NCBI GenBank assembly: GCA_016234855.1
Contig: JACRNO010000001.1
Coordinates: forward strand, 1-54,200
DNA: 54,200 nt
DNA from: Deltaproteobacteria bacterium
GTDB taxonomy: Bacteria; Desulfobacterota; GWC2-55-46
Direction: 5' to 3'
Below, in pieces: positions 33,856-41,461 of the stretch; within the stretch, counting starts at the first letter, position 1; each line of letters opens with the position of its first letter. Both the position numbers and the translations under genes were made by a program. The notes beneath the pieces are model-generated. The model did no database searches. It saw only the letters and a list, made by a program, of their open reading frames with translations, and was not told the DNA's origin.

Positions 33856-34854
33856 ATGGCCGACCTATACCTCCAACAATCCCGCAACCGGAAGATGACG
33901 ATACTGCTCTTCGCGGGTTTCTTCGCCTTCGTCGCCGCCGTAGGCCTCGCGGCCGACGTCTACGTCAACGGGACGCTGCCGTACGGCCGCGTCCCGTTCA
34001 TATTCATCTTCGCCGTATGCGCGGGCGGTGTAAACGGCCTCGCCTCTTACTTCTACGGGGTAAACCTCGTCATCGCCTCGCTGGGCGCGTCCGAGCTCGA
34101 TATCAACAACCCGGCACACCGCCTGCTCCATAACGTCGCCGTTGAGATGGCCCTTGCCTCCGGAATGCCGATGCCGAAACTCTACGTCATTAAAGACCCC
34201 TCGCCCAACGCCTTCGCCGCCGGGCGCGGCCCCGGGGACGCGGTCATCGGCGTGACGCAGGGACTCCTTGAGACTATGAACCGCGAAGAGCTCCAGGCCG
34301 TGGTCGCCCACGAGATGGGACATATAAAGGCGCGCGACATACTCACCATGACGGTTGCGGCGGTCCTGCTCGGAACGGTCGCGCTCATATCCGACTGGGC
34401 GATACGCGCATGGTGGTACGCGGGCAGGGCCGGCGCGATTGGCGGCTCCAAAAAGGGTAAGGGCCTCCACCCGCTGATACTCGTTGCCATCGGCATATTC
34501 ATCATACTCTCGCCCCTCATTTCGCGCATAATCGCCCTGGCCGTATCCAGAAACCGGGAGTATCAGGCCGATGTCAGCTCGGCGGAATTCACCCGTAACC
34601 CGCTCGCGCTGGCAAGCGCCCTCGAAAAGATAAGCGGCTACGGCGCGCCAACGCGCGCGGCGCGCAGGGGCACGGCCCATCTGTTCATCTTCGACCCGCT
34701 TATGCGCAAGGTCGACAACAGGGAAGGCCTCTTCGCCGATATCCTGGCCACCCACCCGCCCATCGGCAAACGGCTCGACCGGCTCTACAAGATGGCCCAC
34801 GTCTATTCAATCCCAAGGTCAGGCTCAAGGCGCGGCGCGCCGGAGGCGAAATGA
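33856..34854 (+). CDS. HtpX-like M48 family zinc metalloprotease
   Basis: A 332-residue inner-membrane protease. Two N-terminal helices (about residues 15-35 and 47-68) precede the catalytic motif HEMGH in LQAVVAHEMGHIKARD. A further hydrophobic pair follows, then the third ligand region SRNREYQADVSSAEFTRNP. It ends with ATHPPIGKRLDRLYKM, an HtpX family hallmark. Related enzymes degrade damaged membrane proteins. It is the usual partner of lemA. No Shine-Dalgarno is visible, because repeat B3 abuts the ATG. Confidence 0.92.
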   Translation: MADLYLQQSRNRKMTILLFAGFFAFVAAVGLAADVYVNGTLPYGRVPFIFIFAVCAGGVNGLASYFYGVNLVIASLGASELDINNPAHRLLHNVAVEMALASGMPMPKLYVIKDPSPNAFAAGRGPGDAVIGVTQGLLETMNREELQAVVAHEMGHIKARDILTMTVAAVLLGTVALISDWAIRAWWYAGRAGAIGGSKKGKGLHPLILVAIGIFIILSPLISRIIALAVSRNREYQADVSSAEFTRNPLALASALEKISGYGAPTRAARRGTAHLFIFDPLMRKVDNREGLFADILATHPPIGKRLDRLYKMAHVYSIPRSGSRRGAPEAK

Positions 34855-34902
34855 CCGGGACGCAAAAGACCGTTGTGCCGGATATCGTGAATTGCTATAG
34901 TT

Positions 34903-34930
34903 AGAGAAGCTCTAATTAATTCCTTTTCCG
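34903..34930. repeat. partial family A end
   Basis: AGAGAAGCTCTAATTAATTCC resembles the left end of family A elements, followed by CCGTCTTTGCG in place of TGTCATTCTGAG. It is only a relic; no matching right end is found before the next gene. Confidence 0.4.
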
Positions 34931-34941
34931 TCTTTGCGAAT

Positions 34942-35577
34942 ATGGATAATAGGCCCGAGGATGCCGCACAAAACCTGACCTGCCCCGGCTGCGGCAACGC
35001 GCTCGCAGAGGCGCGCGTCAACGCCCGCTACGGCAGGGTCGTAGTAGTAGACCAGTGCGGGACGTGCGGCGGCGTATGGTTCGACAAGTGGGAACTCTAC
35101 TCCCTTGACTCGGCCGGACTGCGCTCGCTGCACGAGGTTGATACGGACGCGCTCCGGGCGCCCAACCCCGGCCGCACGGGCAACGCTCAATGCCCGCGCT
35201 GCGAGCGGCCCCTCGTCGTCTACATCGACCCGGCGCTGCCCAAAGACGCCGAAATTAAAAGATGCGGCGCCTGTTCCGGTCTCTGGCTCAACAGGGGCGG
35301 CATAGACAGATACCGCAACCACAAGGAGACCGTAATCGACCCCCGGACAGCGGAACTCAGGCTGTCCGGGCACGAGGCGGTCCGACGGCTTGAAAGGGAA
35401 CTGCGCGATACGGGCGGCTCCATACCGGTCGACCTCTCAGGCCTGTCCTCGAACGGGCCCGAAATCCCCGACCTCTCAACCGCGCTTGAGAGCGGCGGGA
35501 TAAACGCGCGGGAGGTCGCCAAAGACGTGGGCTATCTCATACTCGCTTCGCTCGTCAGGCTCATCATTCCGTTTTAG
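34942..35577 (+). CDS. protein with two TFIIB-type zinc ribbons
   Basis: A 211-residue protein with two zf-TFIIB-like ribbons. The first is CPGCGN...VDQCGTCGGVWFDKWEL (residues about 14-54). The second is CPRCERP...IKRCGACSGLWLNRGGID (about 80-117). The CxxCxGxWxxxxE pattern matches PF13453-type domains. A charged linker and a short hydrophobic C-terminus (YLILASLVRLIIPF) that may anchor it to the membrane follow. A fragment of repeat A (34903-34930) lies just upstream, with no Shine-Dalgarno. Function unknown; it follows the lemA-M48 pair. Confidence 0.75.
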   Translation: MDNRPEDAAQNLTCPGCGNALAEARVNARYGRVVVVDQCGTCGGVWFDKWELYSLDSAGLRSLHEVDTDALRAPNPGRTGNAQCPRCERPLVVYIDPALPKDAEIKRCGACSGLWLNRGGIDRYRNHKETVIDPRTAELRLSGHEAVRRLERELRDTGGSIPVDLSGLSSNGPEIPDLSTALESGGINAREVAKDVGYLILASLVRLIIPF

Positions 35578-35609
35578 CCGTCTTAAAGACTCGAAGGAGG
35601 CAGACCGTT

Positions 35610-35969
35610 ATGAACCTTGCGATTATCCTCGGACTCGGACTCTCCGCGGGCATACTGAGCGGCCTCATAGGCATAGGCGGCGGCATATTGATCATCCCGG
35701 CGCTCGTCTTCTTTCTGGGGTTTACGCAGCATCAGGCGCAGGGGACGACGCTCGCCATGATGGTGCCGCCCATCGGCCTATTAGCGGCCTGGCAGTACTA
35801 TAAAGGCGGGTATGTGGAGATCAAGGTTGCCGGACTGCTCTGCATCGGTTTTTTTATCGGCGGTTATCTGGGCGGGCGGCTCGCCAACACCATGTCCAGC
35901 GCGGCGCTTGAAAAGACATTCGGTTTCGTGTTATTAGTTATAGCCCTGAAGATGATATTCACAAAGTGA
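35610..35969 (+). CDS. half-length TauE/SafE-type membrane transporter
   Basis: A 119-residue protein with four hydrophobic helices. The sequence GLSAGILSGLIGIGGGILIIPALVFFLGFTQHQAQGTTLAMMVPP is the TauE/SafE signature with the GIGGG motif. Usual family members have about 250 residues in two inverted halves; this one has a single half and ends cleanly. GAAGGAGG precedes the start, so it is translated as is and may work as a dimer. The family exports sulfite, sulfoacetate or similar anions. Substrate unknown. Confidence 0.85.
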   Translation: MNLAIILGLGLSAGILSGLIGIGGGILIIPALVFFLGFTQHQAQGTTLAMMVPPIGLLAAWQYYKGGYVEIKVAGLLCIGFFIGGYLGGRLANTMSSAALEKTFGFVLLVIALKMIFTK

Positions 35970-35982
35970 ACCGGCCGCTACT

Positions 35983-36053
35983 CGCCCAGCACCACTTTCG
36001 CCTCATGCGCTTACAAGACAACGAAGGTTCGTGCAGGAAAGTGGCGCTGGGCG
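35983..36053. other. long imperfect hairpin upstream of carbonic anhydrase
   Basis: CGCCCAGC (35983-35990) pairs with GCTGGGCG (36046-36053), and CCACTTTC (35992-35999) with GAAAGTGG (36037-36044). The stem is 16 bp with one A-C mismatch and a 37-base loop. No T-tract follows. The ribosome-binding site of the next gene is about 15 bases further on. Likely an RNA leader structure or a decayed element. Confidence 0.6.
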
Positions 36054-36084
36054 GGCACCAACAACCAAAGGAGGGGTACAAGAC

Positions 36085-36867
36085 ATGTCCATCAAGAGCA
36101 TGACGTTGAAATCCGTGGTCACGGCATCGGCGCTGGCCTTCGCGCTGAGCATCATCCCTGCGGCCTGTTCGCAGGCCTCGGAGACCTCGCATCCGCACTG
36201 GAGCTACGAGGGCGAAAGCGGCCCGGAGCACTGGGGGGCGATCTCCGGCGATTACGCCGCCTGCTCCCAGGGCAAGACCCAGTCGCCGATAGACATATCA
36301 ACCACAAAGGACGAGCCTCTGGCCGATATCTCCTTCGCCTACAAGCCGTCGAAGACAAACATCATCAACAACGGCCATACCATACAGGTCAACTATGACG
36401 AGGGCAGCTCGATTACCCTCAACGGCGCGCAATATAACCTTGCGCAGTTCCACTTCCACGACCCGAGCGAACATACCGTAGGCGGCAAGCCCTTCGCCAT
36501 GGAGATTCACCTCGTCCATAAGAACGCAAAGGGCGAGCTTGCGGTAGTGGGCGTCCTGATAAAGGAAGGCATGGAGAACGCCGCGCTTGCCGAGACCTGG
36601 AAGAGCCTCCCGAAGAAGGCCGACGAGAAAATGACCCTCAAGGCCGGTATCAACGCGGAGGATATCCTCCCCAAGGACCGCGCATACTACCGCTACAGCG
36701 GCTCGCTCACCACGCCCCCGTGCTCGGAGGGTGTAAATTGGCTTGTGCTCAAAACGCCGGTAGAGATGTCCAAGGCGCAGATAGAGGCCTTCAAGGAGAT
36801 TATCCACGCCAACGCCAGACCCGTTCAGCCTCTCGGCGACCGCACCATAGGCGCAAAGACGGCTAAC
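36085..36867 (+). CDS. alpha-class carbonic anhydrase
   Basis: Periplasmic zinc enzyme, 261 residues, hydrating CO2 to bicarbonate. It has an N-terminal signal sequence (SVVTASALAFALSIIPAACSQA). Zinc ligands are H123 and H125 in QFHFHDPSEH and H142 in MEIHLVHK. QSPIDI, SEHTVGG and YRYSGSLTTPPCSEGVNW complete the alpha-class pattern. C60 and the Cys of TPPC can form the usual disulfide. The start ATG 36085 follows AAAGGAGG; 18 codons upstream in frame are non-homologous. A rho-independent terminator follows at 36894. Confidence 0.95.
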
Positions 36868-36893
36868 TAACGCGTTCCGCCGCAATCACGCTC

Positions 36894-36929
36894 AAAAGGC
36901 CCCGTGCGAACGTTGCGCGGGGCCTTTTT
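36894..36929 (+). terminator. intrinsic terminator after carbonic anhydrase
   Basis: AAAAGGCCCCG (36894-36904) pairs with CGGGGCCTTTT (36918-36928), extended by three further pairs toward a small loop, with T-rich 3' arm. It ends the carbonic anhydrase transcript 27 bases after the stop codon. Confidence 0.9.
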
Positions 36930-36992
36930 CATGATGGGCCGGCATCCGTGTCACAAACGGACTCACGCCTTTTTCATACGAGTAATTTACTG

Positions 36993-37022
36993 TTTACAGA
37001 AAGGTGCCACTTCGGTTATAAT
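36993..37022 (+). promoter_or_regulatory. sigma-70 type promoter of dksA-like gene
   Basis: TTTACA (36993-36998), an 18-base spacer, then TATAAT (37017-37022). The start codon begins 8 bases after the -10, so the predicted start point nearly coincides with the ATG. Confidence 0.7.
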
Positions 37023-37029
37023 TCGCAAT

Positions 37030-37395
37030 ATGGACAGTGAGACTACAGAACGATTCCGGAACCTGTTAAACGGGAAACTGGCCGAACTCCTGAGCGAGGC
37101 CGACAAGACCGTAGTCGACATGAGCGGCGCCCGGGACGAGAACTTCCCCGACCCTACGGACAGGGCTACGCTTGAGACCGACCGGAACTTCCTCCTGCGC
37201 GTCAAGGACCGCGAGCGCAGGCTCATCTCGAAGATAAACGAGGCGCTCAAGAGACTCGACGAAGGCTCGTTCGGCGTCTGCGAGATCTGCGGAGAGGATA
37301 TCTCCGAGAAACGCCTTATGGCGCGCCCGGTCACCACCTCCTGCATCGAATGCAAAAAGGAGGAGGAAGAGCAGGAAAAAGGGCGCGGCATATAG
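37030..37395 (+). CDS. dksA: DksA/TraR family zinc-finger transcription factor
   Basis: A 121-residue protein with an N-terminal coiled coil containing the acidic region around GARDENFPDPTDRATLETDRNF. A C-terminal C4 zinc finger follows, CEICGEDI...TTSCIECK, and a Glu/Lys tail. DksA-family proteins bind the RNA polymerase secondary channel and mediate the stringent response. The start at ATG 37030 is the only one that keeps the coiled coil and avoids the upstream terminator. No Shine-Dalgarno; a promoter -10 ends 8 bases before it, so the mRNA is probably leaderless. Confidence 0.88.
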   Translation: MDSETTERFRNLLNGKLAELLSEADKTVVDMSGARDENFPDPTDRATLETDRNFLLRVKDRERRLISKINEALKRLDEGSFGVCEICGEDISEKRLMARPVTTSCIECKKEEEEQEKGRGI

Positions 37396-37548
37396 CCTGC
37401 CGGGCCCGCCTGAGCCGCCCCGGAAACACGCCAAAGCGCATGAGCGCCGAACCCTATACAACCCCTCGTTGAAGACAGGCCCTTGCCGCCCCCACAAACA
37501 GTCATCTCATTCTTTTAATCAAAAATAGGTATATTCCGCGCATTATAG

Positions 37549-37557
37549 TGGTATAAT
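37549..37557 (+). promoter_or_regulatory. extended -10 promoter upstream of galT
   Basis: TGGTATAAT (TGN plus TATAAT at 37552-37557) with a poor -35. It leaves a leader of about 115 bases before the galT start. Confidence 0.5.
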
Positions 37558-37679
37558 TTCAAGAGAAGCGGGCTTATTGCCCGGAATCCGTATTTCACCA
37601 TATTATCTACAATACATTAACCGCGGGCAGGGACAGGCGTTCGCGTTAAACAGGCCTGTTGCGGGCCGGGAAGGTGCAA

Positions 37680-38678
37680 ATGCCGGAATTACGCAAAGAC
37701 CCCATCATCGGCAGATGGGTGATAATCTCGACGGAGCGCGGCAAGCGCCCGTCCGAATTCGAGTATAATCAGGTGCCTGCCAAGGCCGGGTTCTGCCCGT
37801 TCTGTCCCGGAAACGAGCCTAAGACGCCCAACGAGGTCCTGGCCTACCGCAAGAACAACAACGGCCCCAACTCGGCCGGATGGCACATACGGGTGGTGCC
37901 GAATAAATACCCCGCCCTCAAGGTCGAGGGCGAAATCTCCAGGGAAGGCGACGGCGTCTACGACAAGATGAACGGCATCGGCGCCCACGAGGTCATCATC
38001 GAATCGCCGGACCACAAAGAGTCGCTCGCAAGCGTCAACATGCGCCAGTTCGAGGAAATCCTCTGGGCCTACAGGGACCGCATCATCGACCTGAAAAAAG
38101 ACCTGAGGCTTCGCTACATACTCATATTCAAGAACCACGGCGAGGCCGCCGGCGCCACGCTCGAGCACTCGCACTCGCAGCTTATCGCGCTGCCCATCAT
38201 CCCCAAACGCGTCGCCGAAGAGCTTGACGGAGCGCTCGAATACTACAACTTCAAGGAACGCTGCATCTTCTGCGACATCATCCGTCAGGAGATAATGCAG
38301 GGCAGCCGCGTCATCTCCGAGAACAGCGACTTTATCGCGCTCACGCCCTACGCGCCCAAGGCGCCGTTTGAAATCTGGCTGCTGCCGAAGGCGCACGAAT
38401 CGAGTTTCGAGAACTGCCAGAAGCACCACTACGAGAATCTCGCCCTCATCTTCTCCGACGTGCTCAAGCGGATGAACAAGGTCTTGAACTTCCCGCCCTA
38501 CAACTTCATCCTGCACACCGCGCCGCTGAAGGACGGGGCTACCCAGTACTACCACTGGCACTTCGAGATAATGCCGAAGCTGACCAAGGTCGCCGGCTTC
38601 GAGTGGGGCTCCGGCTTCTACATCAACCCGACGCCGCCGGAAGAGGCGGCGCAATTTTTACGGGACGTAAAGCTCTAA
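37680..38678 (+). CDS. galT: galactose-1-phosphate uridylyltransferase (GalT/HIT superfamily)
   Basis: A 332-residue Leloir-type enzyme exchanging UMP between UDP-glucose and galactose-1-phosphate. Features: DPIIGRWVIISTERGKRPSEF at the N-terminus, zinc pair C39/C42 in FCPFCPGNE, the active-site HxHxQ as H163-S-H165-S-Q167, FCDII, and the second HIT-like half with HWHFEIMPK. ATG 37680 follows GGAAGG. In bacteria lacking galactose catabolism such enzymes may act on other NDP-sugars or as an adenylyl sulfate or ADP-glucose phosphorylase; no other gal gene is nearby. Confidence 0.9.
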   Translation: MPELRKDPIIGRWVIISTERGKRPSEFEYNQVPAKAGFCPFCPGNEPKTPNEVLAYRKNNNGPNSAGWHIRVVPNKYPALKVEGEISREGDGVYDKMNGIGAHEVIIESPDHKESLASVNMRQFEEILWAYRDRIIDLKKDLRLRYILIFKNHGEAAGATLEHSHSQLIALPIIPKRVAEELDGALEYYNFKERCIFCDIIRQEIMQGSRVISENSDFIALTPYAPKAPFEIWLLPKAHESSFENCQKHHYENLALIFSDVLKRMNKVLNFPPYNFILHTAPLKDGATQYYHWHFEIMPKLTKVAGFEWGSGFYINPTPPEEAAQFLRDVKL

Positions 38679-38696
38679 CGCAAAGGACAGACCCGC

Positions 38697-39920
38697 ATGA
38701 ACCTATCCGCTATAATAGAAGAACTCGGCGAGCTGGCCAACGACGGCGCGCCGCTGACCAACAGGCTCCAGCGCGCATGCGCTCTCCTGCTGGAGACCGC
38801 GCCCTTTGACCAGTGCGCGATATACCTCTGGGACAGCGTCAATCGCGCCTTTGTCCTGAACGCGTCCGTTGGAACGGGCTCCGCCGCAATAGAGACCTAC
38901 GGCGAAGACGAAGGGCTGCCCGGCAGGGTAAAGGCCTCGGGTAAGGGACTTGCCGCCTCAAAGAAAGACCTTTCCGGCACGGCGATTGACGGGCTTATCG
39001 ACGCCGGGATGCGCGGTTTTAGTTACGCGCTGACCCTGGCGCTGCGCGACAGTTCGGCGCTCTACGGCGTCATATACCTCAAGGCCGTCAAAAAAACCCG
39101 CCGGAACGCGGCACGGGACAGCGCGCTGACAACGGCCGCGGCGCTTATCGTATCCATTATCAGGGGTGAGGAGATTAACGCGCGGCACCGGCGCAAAAGC
39201 GCCGAGCTGGCCGAACTTCAGGCGCGTCTGATAAACTCGGAGAAGGTCATGGCCCTGGCCGACATGGCCTCCAATATCGTTCACGAGATAAAAAACCCGC
39301 TCCTCTCCATCGGCGGGTTAGCCAACAGGCTCAAGAAACACGTCCCTCAGGACGCGCCCGGCCGCCTGTACCTCGACCAGATAACGCACGAAACCGTCCG
39401 ACTTGAAAAGCTCATCGGCGGCATAATCAGATGCCTGCATGAGAGCGCCCTTGAACTGCAATCCGACGACATGAACGATATCGTATCGGAATCCATCGAG
39501 CTTTTTCGCGAAGACGCGATGCGGCGCGGCGTGAATATCGTAAAGAAGTTTACAGACAACAGGCTCCCCGTGCGGGCCGACAGAGAGCAGATGAAGATTG
39601 CGTTTGACAACCTCATCGCTAATGCATTACAGTCTATGGAAAACTCGGGCACGTTGACCGTCTCCACCTGCCTGGATAACGACTCAATCGTGGTAAAGGT
39701 GGCGGACAGCGGCGGAGGCATAGACCCGCGCTACGAGAACTACATCTTCAATCCCTTTTTCACCACAAAGAAGTTCGGCACGGGCCTGGGGCTGCCTATC
39801 GCAAACGCCATCGTAATGAGGCACAAAGGCGTGATAGAGGTAGACAACAACATCGGCGTGGGAGTCACATTCACGGTAAAGCTCTGCTCCGAAGGCATCG
39901 AATGCGGCCTTCGGGCGTAA
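38697..39920 (+). CDS. GAF-domain soluble histidine kinase
   Basis: A 407-residue cytoplasmic kinase. A GAF domain spans residues about 15-155 (TNRLQRACALLLETAPFDQCAIYLW...GLPGRVKASGKGL). HisKA has H196 in MASNIVHEIKNPLLSIGGLANRL. HATPase_c shows the N-box NLIANALQSM, DSGGGID, FNPFFTTK and GTGLGLPIANAI. No membrane segment. The single-domain response regulator 143 bases downstream is the probable partner. It starts 19 bases after galT. Confidence 0.9.
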   Translation: MNLSAIIEELGELANDGAPLTNRLQRACALLLETAPFDQCAIYLWDSVNRAFVLNASVGTGSAAIETYGEDEGLPGRVKASGKGLAASKKDLSGTAIDGLIDAGMRGFSYALTLALRDSSALYGVIYLKAVKKTRRNAARDSALTTAAALIVSIIRGEEINARHRRKSAELAELQARLINSEKVMALADMASNIVHEIKNPLLSIGGLANRLKKHVPQDAPGRLYLDQITHETVRLEKLIGGIIRCLHESALELQSDDMNDIVSESIELFREDAMRRGVNIVKKFTDNRLPVRADREQMKIAFDNLIANALQSMENSGTLTVSTCLDNDSIVVKVADSGGGIDPRYENYIFNPFFTTKKFGTGLGLPIANAIVMRHKGVIEVDNNIGVGVTFTVKLCSEGIECGLRA

Positions 39921-40063
39921 TAACCCGCGCGCGCCCATCGGGCGGCGCATAACGGTTTACCGTTGATTTATCCGGCGCGCTTTGCTTAAACGGAGCGCGG
40001 CCGGGGTGAAGGATGTTTGACGGACAGGTTCCAAGGCCGGGTTGTCGTAATATGGAGTCCATT

Positions 40064-40426
40064 ATGAAGAAACGGATACTTGTAGTTGACGACGAAGAGG
40101 GCTTGCGCCTCCTCTACAAAGAGGAACTCGAGGAGGCAGGCTGGGAGGTAACGCTTGCGGCGTCCGGCGAAGAGTCGCTGCGCCGCATAGAGGAGGGCAA
40201 GATTGACCTCGTCCTGCTTGACATCAAGATGCCGGGGATGGACGGGGTGGAAGTCCTGCGCCACGTCAAGGAACGCTGGAAAGACCTGCCGGTGGTGCTG
40301 TGCACCGCGTACCCGCACTACAAGCACGAGTTCGGCACGTGGGCCTCGGACGCATACGTAATAAAATCTTCCGACCTTACCGAGCTCAAACAGACCTTGA
40401 AGGACATCCTCGGCAAAAAGAGATAA
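40064..40426 (+). CDS. single-domain response regulator (CheY-like)
   Basis: A 120-residue receiver domain without output domain. Acidic pocket VVDDEEG (D9, D10), phospho-acceptor D53 in VLLDIKMPGMDG, the Thr/Ala switch in VVLCTAYP, and the conserved Lys in AYVIKSSD. The ATG at 40064 follows GGAG; earlier in-frame starts add a segment with no receiver similarity. It probably takes phosphate from the GAF kinase directly upstream and passes it on in a phosphorelay or by protein contact. Confidence 0.9.
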   Translation: MKKRILVVDDEEGLRLLYKEELEEAGWEVTLAASGEESLRRIEEGKIDLVLLDIKMPGMDGVEVLRHVKERWKDLPVVLCTAYPHYKHEFGTWASDAYVIKSSDLTELKQTLKDILGKKR

Positions 40427-40617
40427 TACTCGTCACCGGTGCGGCGGGGTTCACCGGCCCGGCTCTCATCATCAAACGCCCCATAAAAAACGGGTGCCCC
40501 GCGCGCGCCTTCGCGAGGCCTGCTCGGACCGCGCAAAGATACTGCTTGCGTCCGTCCCGTTTTTTTGATATTTTTACAAATCAGGCGCGCGACGCTCACA
40601 GCAGGCGCGCCGGATAA
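40420..40617 (+). pseudogene. remnant of an NAD-dependent epimerase/SDR gene N-terminus
   Basis: In one frame the sequence reads EIILVTGAAGFTGPALIIK, a Rossmann GxxGxxG beginning typical of extended short-chain dehydrogenases or nucleotide-sugar epimerases. After about 35 residues the similarity fades and the frame stops at 40615-40617, just before tRNA-Ala. It overlaps the last codon of the response regulator gene. Probably a decayed or truncated gene; chance resemblance is not excluded. Confidence 0.4.
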
Positions 40618-40628
40618 CAACCGCATAC

Positions 40629-40704
40629 GGGGGGTTAGCTCAGCTGGGAGAGCGGCTGGTTCGCAATCAGCAGGCCACCGGTTCGATCCCGGTACCCTCC
40701 ACCA
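40629..40704 (+). tRNA. tRNA-Ala (anticodon CGC)
   Basis: A full cloverleaf: 7-bp acceptor stem 40629-40635 with 40694-40700, D arm GCTC...GAGC, anticodon stem GCTGG/TCAGC with loop TTCGCAA (anticodon CGC), T arm ACCGG TTCGATC CCGGT. The CCA end is encoded (40702-40704). The third acceptor pair is G-U, the alanine identity element. It reads GCG codons. Confidence 0.97.
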
Positions 40705-40714
40705 GGATTATCAA

Positions 40715-40745
40715 GGGTCCGGCGCGATGCGCCGGACCCTTTTTT
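40715..40745 (+). terminator. intrinsic terminator of tRNA-Ala
   Basis: GGGTCCGGCGC (40715-40725) pairs perfectly with GCGCCGGACCC (40729-40739) around a GAT loop, followed by TTTTTT. Confidence 0.95.
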
Positions 40746-40800
40746 CTTATAAACCGGATGGAATCAACACGTGCGCCGCGATTTCAATCCGGTTGCCGCC

Positions 40801-40828
40801 TTGACTCGGTATAGCCATGTGATATAAT
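40801..40828 (+). promoter_or_regulatory. sigma-70 type promoter of DUF2155-like lipoprotein gene
   Basis: TTGACT (40801-40806), 16-base spacer, TATAAT (40823-40828) with an extended TGA before it. It lies 57 bases before the start codon. Confidence 0.7.
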
Positions 40829-40884
40829 TCGCTAATCATAATAAGACCCGCCATATAAAGTATTACAAAGGGGACAATTCCCGT

Positions 40885-41397
40885 ATGAATATCTTCCGGC
40901 GCCTTGCCGTCGTCTTCATAATCACGCTTATTGCCTTAGGCTGCTCAAAGGACAATGCCAACGCCCCTGCCAACCAGCAGACGGCGCCGGCCGGAACCGG
41001 GGCGGCCTCAGGCACCGTTGTGGAAACGCCGGTCGGGTCAAAACCGGCCGAGATCGTCACGGTGCCTGATAACGTAAAGGCAAAATGGAAAAATGTGAAG
41101 ATAGACGTCTCAGGCAAGACGGAGAGCAGCACCGAGACGATTACCGTGCCCATCGGCGGCCGCAGCGCCATTGCCGGCACCGGCCTGACGATATCCGTAA
41201 GAGATTTTCTGCCTGATTTCAGTATGGAAGGAACAAACATCACATCCGCATCCAACGAACCAAAGAACCCGGCGGCCTATATAACCGTGACCGAGGACGG
41301 CAAGGAGGTCTACGGCGGATGGATATTCGCCCTCTACCCTGACTTGCAGCGATTCGAGCACCCGAAGATTTCCCTGAAGCTGAGCGGGTATAACTAA
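40885..41397 (+). CDS. DUF2155-like lipoprotein
   Basis: A 170-residue lipoprotein with signal peptide and lipobox LIALGC (lipid-modified C20). An Ala/Pro/Gln linker (about 21-60) follows, then a beta-rich domain ending YGGWIFALYPDLQRFEHPKISLKLSGY. The GWxFAxxPxLxxxEHP element resembles DUF2155 proteins, whose role is unknown. A promoter is directly upstream. Convergent with pbpC; a GGCCCTG hairpin (41419 region) lies between the two stops. Confidence 0.75.
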   Translation: MNIFRRLAVVFIITLIALGCSKDNANAPANQQTAPAGTGAASGTVVETPVGSKPAEIVTVPDNVKAKWKNVKIDVSGKTESSTETITVPIGGRSAIAGTGLTISVRDFLPDFSMEGTNITSASNEPKNPAAYITVTEDGKEVYGGWIFALYPDLQRFEHPKISLKLSGYN

Positions 41398-41461
41398 ACG
41401 CACACGGTGCTTTTTTCTCGCGGCCCTGCGTTACGCATCAGGGCCGGGTCGTTGCCCGCTA

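Noticed and set aside
33720-34133. Frame starting MRGVEERGMRR across repeat B3
   Set aside because: It is encoded by the repeat and runs out of frame into the protease gene; the same peptide would be produced by other B elements, so it is a repeat artefact.
41419-41445. Bidirectional terminator between the lipoprotein gene and pbpC
   Set aside because: There is a GGCCCTG/CAGGGCC hairpin, but no T-tract follows it on either strand at the right place.
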